The notes beneath the pieces are model-generated. The model ran no database searches, had not been told where the DNA came from, and worked only from the letters and a program-made list of their open reading frames with translations. Positions 5,974 to 9,528 of a DNA stretch of 9,528 nt are shown one piece after another. The DNA comes from Candidatus Woesearchaeota archaeon (lineage in GTDB: Archaea; Nanobdellota; Nanobdellia; Woesearchaeales; GW2011-AR4). The position numbers and the translations under genes are program-made. The stretch covers positions 1 through 9,528 of the forward strand of contig JAGVXR010000036.1 of assembly GCA_018303645.1 (NCBI GenBank), written 5' to 3'. Numbering within the stretch: the stretch's first letter is position 1; each line of letters begins with the position of its first letter.

Positions 5974-6243
5974 ATGGAAAAAACAATAGATATACACAAC
6001 TACGACAAGCAGCTAGTGTCAACTCTGGAAAGAATGAAGTCTTCCAAGATATCTGATGAGAACAAAGCGATAATTGAAAAATTCGGAAATAACTGCTTTG
6101 CAACTGGAATAGGGAAGCCAAGAGTGGTAAAATACGTTCAAACCTTAAAGACGCTTGCCTTAATGCTTTCTTTTATAAAACCAATTGTAACAAGAGGAGG
6201 TTTTTTATCAATATGTATTGTTATTTCTCTTCCATCAACATAA
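5974..6243 (+). pseudogene. Truncated tyrosine recombinase (integrase), N-terminal domain only
   Basis: The frame starts at ATG 5974, with GGAGG at 5964-5968 spaced 5 nt. An upstream ATG at 5944 has no such site. The first 65 or so residues look like the SAM-like core-binding N-terminal domain of archaeal Xer/phage-type integrases: a helix-rich stretch with NKAIIEKFGNNCFATGIGK, then RVVKYVQTLKTLA. Beyond about 6170 the frame becomes low-complexity and antisense to the neighbouring minus-strand gene. The catalytic domain with the R-H-R-Y residues is absent in every plus frame I inspected. It sits 90 nt after the tRNA-Arg 3' end in the same orientation, the usual place for an integrase that used a tRNA as its attachment site. 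It is probably a relic, not functional alone. Confidence 0.65.
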
Positions 6244-6648
6244 TATCTTCCCCCGATGCCTCTACCCTCAAATGAGCCACCCTTTATACCTCCTTGGAAA
6301 TTTATACCATAAGCCGAAAGATTTCTCTCAACTCTTTCTAACAAGGCTCCAATATATTCTTCCACCTCAATTGTAAATGAATTTCTACTTCTAATCCTAG
6401 GATTTTTGTCATGCAAATCTATTTTGCTTATTTTTTGGTAGCTTACCACAACAAGACCATTCCTTTGCACCACTCCCATGTCCTGCCTTTGTCATAAACT
6501 TTAGATTCTTTTCTATTTCTTTGTTGTATGAAAAATATGAAATATTTTGCATGCTTGAAAAAATGTTAATTTTTTCATTGAATTCTTCCCTCTTGCTTAC
6601 AGAATTGGTCACGTTTTGGAAGATTGATAATAGTCCCATTTTATTCAT
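6138..6648 (-). pseudogene. Frameshifted fourth gene of the abiE-like operon, function unknown
   Basis: Two overlapping minus-strand frames together look like one gene. The first opens at ATG 6648, overlapping the stop of the upstream RQC gene by 8 nt as coupled genes do, and gives 79 aa ending at 6409. The second runs 6479-6138 (113 aa, from MGVVQRNG) in a different frame. The joint is probably between about 6490 and 6445: skipping one base there links MTKAGHGSGAK to GLVVVSYQKIS and a longer protein of about 165 aa. The second part is rich in Gly and charged residues (GGIKGGSFEGRGIGGRYY, then ITIHIDKKPPLV) and looks protein-like, but I do not recognise the family. Its 3' end overlaps the integrase fragment by about 40 nt, so the gene may also be truncated. 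A sequencing error or programmed frameshifting are alternatives to decay. Confidence 0.5.
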
Positions 6649-7291
6649 TGATAATTTTTTTGTGTTTCAGTAATTTATCAGCAAGAACGCATTTTATTTC
6701 ATCATAAGTTATATCATCTGGCAAAATCTCTTTTATCTCTCTCAGCATAAAATGCTTTTTTAGTTTGCCTACGGCTTCCAATATTTTGTTTATTTTGTCA
6801 TCCTCAACAAATTCCGAGCTTGAAACATAGCCGTTAGCTACAAGCCTTCGCATATGCTCAAATATTGTTGAAAAGGCAAGATTTCTCCCATATGCAATTT
6901 CCGGCACGCTTTTGCCTTTTTTAAACAACTCCAATGTAATATTTTCAGTGTCTCCAACAATCAGGGGCTTTTCTTTCTTTATGATTTGCAATTCTATCCT
7001 TATTTTTTCATCCAAAACTTTCCTGCCCGCTTCTGTCAGCCCAAGAACAGAATAATAGCCATCAATTGATGTCCTTTTTATTAAATCCATCTCTTCAAGC
7101 TGCTCAATGAAAGTGATTATTTCATTTATATTGAACCACAACAATCCGCCGTATCCCTGCTCATTGCTTAAGTATGCAACATCTTTTGACTTTGAGCCTT
7201 TCAGAAATTCTGCTAATTTGTATTTGCCGGCATTTATATTTTCAGCCGCTTTAAGTATTGTCCATGTTATTTGATAAGTTTCTTCAATCAT
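6641..7291 (-). CDS. Stand-alone RQC winged helix + HTH_40 protein
   Basis: This protein has 216 aa. Residues about 5-98 resemble the RQC winged helix of RecQ helicases: an initial helix, LAEFLKGSKS, QGYGG, then LTEAGRKVL. Residues about 115-205 resemble the HTH_40 helicase-C-terminal domain: TLELFKKGKSVPEIA, then RNLAFSTIFEHMRRL. In known proteins both sit behind a helicase core (RecQ, or some Pif1-like enzymes). Here there is no Walker motif, and the frame starts directly with the RQC. ATG 7291 lies 6 nt after the upstream toxin stop with only a weak AAGG in front. The downstream gene overlaps its stop by 8 nt, so it is an operon member. It may bind DNA as a regulator or helicase partner, or be a relic of a helicase C-terminus. 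Domain identity is fairly firm; role is inference. Confidence 0.75.
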   Translation of the reverse strand: MIEETYQITWTILKAAENINAGKYKLAEFLKGSKSKDVAYLSNEQGYGGLLWFNINEIITFIEQLEEMDLIKRTSIDGYYSVLGLTEAGRKVLDEKIRIELQIIKKEKPLIVGDTENITLELFKKGKSVPEIAYGRNLAFSTIFEHMRRLVANGYVSSSEFVEDDKINKILEAVGKLKKHFMLREIKEILPDDITYDEIKCVLADKLLKHKKIINE

Positions 7292-7297
7292 TTTTAC

Positions 7298-8065
7298 TTA
7301 TTTTTCCTTTATCTTGTTAATAACTGACTTTACAACACCAAATTCCAAGCCAAGCGTATTGCTGCAATTTTTGATGTCTTCTGCAAAATCCATGCTGCTG
7401 AATTTTTTCAGCTTGTTTTTTGATGCAAAACTTTTGCCTGTTTTTATTATGTCATCAATAGGCACCCCGGCGAAAAGGCATAAAGCTGTTATATCGCAAA
7501 TATCCTTGTATCTTTTATGCTCTTTGTCCCGAAGCATTGCAGAACATATTTTGGTAGCTAAAAGAATTTCAGGAGCAGGCAGCAATAATTTCCTGCCAAA
7601 CTCTTTTACATATTTTCCATATTTTTTGTCTTCAAAGGCATATTTAAGAAGCGGCTCGTCAATTGGCGTGAAGCCAAGAACTGATTTTAGTCCGCTGTTT
7701 GCATAAGACATTATTGGATCAACATACATTTGAAAATACATGTGCTGCGGCATTGATTTGACTTCTTCATCAGACAAGTCTTTTCCTGTTTCGGCATGAA
7801 CGTTTTTGTAGTAACGAAAAGAAACAAACTTGAATTTAAGCCTATTTTCCAAGATAGAAGCTGCATGCTTAAATGAAGATACGCTGTTAAATCCAATATC
7901 GATATCCCTTGAGCCAATGTAGACTCTTAATGCCTGTTTTTGATAATTTTTATTCACTGCAAAGAACACAGCCCAGCCTCCCAAGATGCATATTGGCTCT
8001 TTTAAGCTTGAGATTACAATTTTGAGATACTTGTATGAAGTTTCTGTTTCTATGTCCTTATACAT
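7298..8065 (-). CDS. AbiEii-like nucleotidyltransferase toxin
   Basis: This 255-aa protein belongs to the DNA polymerase beta-type nucleotidyltransferase fold. Visible motifs are GGWAVFFA with G29-G30, RDIDIGF with the metal-binding pair D54 and D56, then PAPEILLATK with K172, and KRYKDICDI with D188 and D191, the pattern of the AbiEii/AbiGii toxin family. Studied relatives are growth-arresting toxins; some (MenA type) add nucleotides to tRNA 3' ends. It overlaps the upstream AbiEi-like gene by 8 nt, giving translational coupling. GGTGA lies 7 nt before ATG 8065, inside the 3' end of that gene. All family residues I can name are present, so it looks intact. The tRNA target is inference from relatives. 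Confidence 0.8.
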   Translation of the reverse strand: MYKDIETETSYKYLKIVISSLKEPICILGGWAVFFAVNKNYQKQALRVYIGSRDIDIGFNSVSSFKHAASILENRLKFKFVSFRYYKNVHAETGKDLSDEEVKSMPQHMYFQMYVDPIMSYANSGLKSVLGFTPIDEPLLKYAFEDKKYGKYVKEFGRKLLLPAPEILLATKICSAMLRDKEHKRYKDICDITALCLFAGVPIDDIIKTGKSFASKNKLKKFSSMDFAEDIKNCSNTLGLEFGVVKSVINKIKEK

Positions 8066-8639
8066 TCCTCTTCACCAGTATATTGTATGCTTCCACGCAG
8101 ACTCCGCCTTCTTTTTTTAAGTCAATAAGCAGCTGCGGCATGGAGACTATTCCGATTCCTTTAATTTCTTGTGCTTCTTTAAATATTGCATGGTCTTTTG
8201 TCAGTATAAGCCTTAAATTACCTTTTCCAAGAAGCCCCCTCTTTATTATTAAAGATTTCCATTTATCGAGATCTTCTTCTTTTATGTAAACATCATATCT
8301 GGATAGGAATAAATGCCTGCTTGTGAAATTTTCCGCTCCATAAGTTGTAAGGGCATAATCCAATTTTGATTTCTTCAATAGTTTTAGAGGCTCCTGCACA
8401 AAAAATTCAAAATACTTCATTTTAGGCATTATTTCTATGTAATAATCTATAAGCTTGTCAAAATCCAGAATTTTTGTTTGCTTGACTAATCTTTGCCTTT
8501 CAAGCTTCCTTAAAAACTCAATTACCCATGGTGTTGAGCTTTCAGCCTGCTTTGCTATCCTGTATTTGGTAAGGCTGCCGTCAGGCTTGCTTAGCAAGAT
8601 TCTGATTATCCTCAGATTTTTAATGTTTCTAATCTCCAT
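8058..8639 (-). CDS. AbiEi-like antitoxin / transcriptional regulator
   Basis: This protein has 193 aa. Residues 1 to about 70 are a winged helix-turn-helix (KYRIAKQAESSTPWVIEF, then LRKLERQRLVKQ). Residues about 95-193 resemble the AbiEi C-terminal domain: TTYGAENF, then RYDVYIKEEDLDKW, and a final segment LLIDLKKEGGVCVEAYNIL like the DLY...EA..L end of the family. AbiEi proteins repress their own operon and counter the AbiEii toxin in a type IV toxin-antitoxin pair. Gene order (regulator first, toxin second, 8-nt overlap) is that of abiE. The start at 8639 is supported by a TATA box about 27 nt upstream, implying a nearly leaderless mRNA. Repeated motifs in the promoter (8641-8720) could be its operator. 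Confidence 0.72.
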   Translation of the reverse strand: MEIRNIKNLRIIRILLSKPDGSLTKYRIAKQAESSTPWVIEFLRKLERQRLVKQTKILDFDKLIDYYIEIMPKMKYFEFFVQEPLKLLKKSKLDYALTTYGAENFTSRHLFLSRYDVYIKEEDLDKWKSLIIKRGLLGKGNLRLILTKDHAIFKEAQEIKGIGIVSMPQLLIDLKKEGGVCVEAYNILVKRNV

Positions 8640-8640
8640 A

Positions 8641-8720
8641 ATATGTAGGTAAATGAACTAGTATTTAAATCTTACTTATATATAGGTAATTTTGTTAGTA
8701 TTTAAATACAACCTACATAT
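8641..8720. promoter_or_regulatory. abiE-like promoter with three copies of a repeat module
   Basis: The minus-strand TATA box lies in 8661-8670, centred about 27 nt before ATG 8639. It is part of a repeated module. Copy 1 (8641-8670) and copy 2 (8678-8707) match at 24 of 30 bases with a 37-bp period, both containing TAGGTAA and TAGTATTTAAAT. Copy 3 is inverted: ACCTACATAT (8711-8720) is the exact complement of ATATGTAGGT (8641-8650), and it shares the palindrome GTATTTAAATAC (8698-8709) with copy 2. AbiEi repressors in studied systems bind repeats in their own promoter, so an operator is likely. The palindromic box could also drive plus-strand transcription. Confidence 0.55.
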
Positions 8721-8768
8721 CCATTCGGATTATAATGACTATTGATAACAAAGGGCGTTGAATTTTTT

Positions 8769-9025
8769 ATATCATATTGTTATACTTTTTATGATAATAT
8801 CGTTTAAAGCATATTTATACATTTTGGGGTTTTGTCATCAACTATCTTTAAAACAGATAATAGTATCTGCAAAAGAGATAACTTTTCTGTCTGATTGTCC
8901 TATATTTAGGATTGAACAACACTATTTATTTGAGCTATTTACTCAAATAATTTTAACTTTTTTGTTTAAACAAAAAATGTCAAGACATTCACAGTTATTA
9001 GCATTTTTGTTAAATAAAAAATGCT
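8769..9025. repeat. Run of consecutive inverted repeats in an AT-rich gap
   Basis: This fills most of the 434-nt gap between two divergent genes. In order, the arms are 8770-8776/8790-8796 (7 bp), 8854-8859/8864-8869 (CAGATA/TATCTG), 8871-8875/8882-8886 (AAAAG/CTTTT), 8898-8902/8907-8911 (TCCTA/TAGGA), 8926-8934/8942-8950 (TTATTTGAG/CTCAAATAA), a perfect 20-bp palindrome at 8958-8977, 8976-8981/8984-8989 (AATGTC/GACATT), and 9000-9008/9017-9025 (AGCATTTTT/AAAAATGCT). Low GC makes short palindromes likelier, but two 9-bp stems and the 20-bp palindrome are notable. A frame open from 8749 to 9069 (first ATG 8791) crosses the region. I see no recognisable protein in it. Possible roles are a replication or recombination region, a structured RNA, or decayed sequence. 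Confidence 0.5.
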
Positions 9026-9044
9026 ATTACAAAAAAGGTAGATT

Positions 9045-9054
9045 TTTATATAAG
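9045..9054 (+). promoter_or_regulatory. TATA box of the Pif1-like gene (leaderless)
   Basis: TTTATATAAG is centred about 25 nt before ATG 9074. There is no Shine-Dalgarno between it and the start codon, so the mRNA is probably leaderless. Confidence 0.55.
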
Positions 9055-9073
9055 TATTTCTTTGACTAATAGA

Positions 9074-9528
9074 ATGGTAATTCATTCTCAAAATATTGAA
9101 ATTAATGATCAATTTGAAAAAACCCTAAATTTATTGGAAAATACTCAAAAGAATATTTTAATAACAGGGAGGGCTGGAACTGGCAAATCAACTCTTCTTG
9201 ACTATTTTGTTAATCATACTAAAAAAGATGTCGTGGTATTGGCCCCCATAGGTGTAGCTGCAGTGAATGTGAAAGGACAGACTATCCATTCCTTTTTTGG
9301 ATTTAAACCTGGAATCACTGTTGATAAAGTAAAAAGGGTTTATGGCTTAAACAGCGAACTCTACAAAGTAATTGATACAATCATTATTGTTGAAATTTCT
9401 ATGGTTAGGGCAGATTTGCTTGACTGTGTTGATAAATTCCTGAGATTAAATGGGAAAAATAAAAGCAAATCGTTTGGAGGAATCCAGATGGTATTTATTG
9501 GAGATCTTTACCAACTGCCGCCTGTAGT
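9074..9528 (+). CDS. Pif1-like helicase, N-terminal part (runs off window), Walker B altered
   Basis: The first 151 residues of a superfamily 1B Pif1/RecD-like DNA helicase are visible, with the 3' end outside the window. Walker A is GRAGTGKST (32-40). The motif Ia region reads APIGVAA (57-63), where the family normally has APTG. Then come GQTIHSFFGF (68-77), Walker B as VEISMVRADLL (106-116), where the family has DEIS, and motif III GDLYQLPPV (143-151). Thus the metal-coordinating Asp is Val106 (codon GTT at 9389-9391, one base from GAT) and the motif Ia Thr is Ile59 (codon ATA, one base from ACA). Both changes predict poor or no ATPase activity, unless they are sequencing errors. The start fits the TATA box at 9045-9054. 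It is divergent from the abiE-like operon. HTH_40 domains occur at the end of some Pif1-like proteins. Confidence 0.85.
   Translation, partial: MVIHSQNIEINDQFEKTLNLLENTQKNILITGRAGTGKSTLLDYFVNHTKKDVVVLAPIGVAAVNVKGQTIHSFFGFKPGITVDKVKRVYGLNSELYKVIDTIIIVEISMVRADLLDCVDKFLRLNGKNKSKSFGGIQMVFIGDLYQLPPV

Noticed and set aside
7314..7706. Plus-strand frame of 130 codons opposite the AbiEii-like gene
   Set aside because: Lies antisense to conserved nucleotidyltransferase motifs and has no promoter or Shine-Dalgarno of its own.
8035..8289. Plus-strand frame of 84 codons opposite the AbiEi-like gene
   Set aside because: Antisense shadow with no supporting signals.

Overview
The window looks archaeal, and most likely comes from a small-genome DPANN-type lineage such as Woesearchaeota, Pacearchaeota or Nanoarchaeota. 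The archaeal assignment rests on four things: two tRNA genes interrupted by introns that fold into bulge-helix-bulge (BHB) splice motifs, TATA boxes about 25-27 nt upstream of leaderless start codons, T-run terminators, and a Hel308 helicase. The DPANN placement is an inference.

Layout. Positions 1-98 hold the 3' part of a tRNA-Ile(GAU) gene with two introns. Positions 240-3863 hold two adjacent exported proteins: a lipoprotein with an unrecognised N-terminal domain and three Ig-like repeats, and a secreted protein of about seven Ig/cadherin/PKD-like repeats. They share homologous repeats and probably arose by duplication. Positions 3930-5486 encode the C-terminal part of Hel308, starting just before RecA domain 2. 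An in-frame stop upstream and a leaderless promoter indicate that this is a stand-alone half gene. Positions 5548-5679 look like a structured non-coding RNA of unknown family. Positions 5776-5883 are a tRNA-Arg(GCG) with two introns, one of them in the T-loop.

Base composition drops visibly just after tRNA-Arg and stays AT-rich to the end. A truncated tyrosine recombinase begins about 90 nt past the tRNA, as expected for a relic of an element integrated at a tRNA. The rest reads as an accessory island. A tight minus-strand operon (8639 to 6138) encodes an AbiEi-like regulator, an AbiEii-like nucleotidyltransferase toxin, a stand-alone RQC + HTH_40 protein without a helicase core, and a fourth frame whose coding potential is split by a frameshift. 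Its promoter holds three copies of a 5'-TAGGT/TTTAAAT module, two direct and one inverted, which could be the operator. Between this operon and a plus-strand Pif1-like helicase that runs off the window lies an AT-rich stretch packed with consecutive inverted repeats. The Pif1 fragment has lost the Walker B aspartate.

The strongest candidates for something undescribed are the doubly interrupted tRNAs, the half Hel308, the AbiE operon extended by an RQC-HTH_40 protein, and the structured RNA at 5548-5679.
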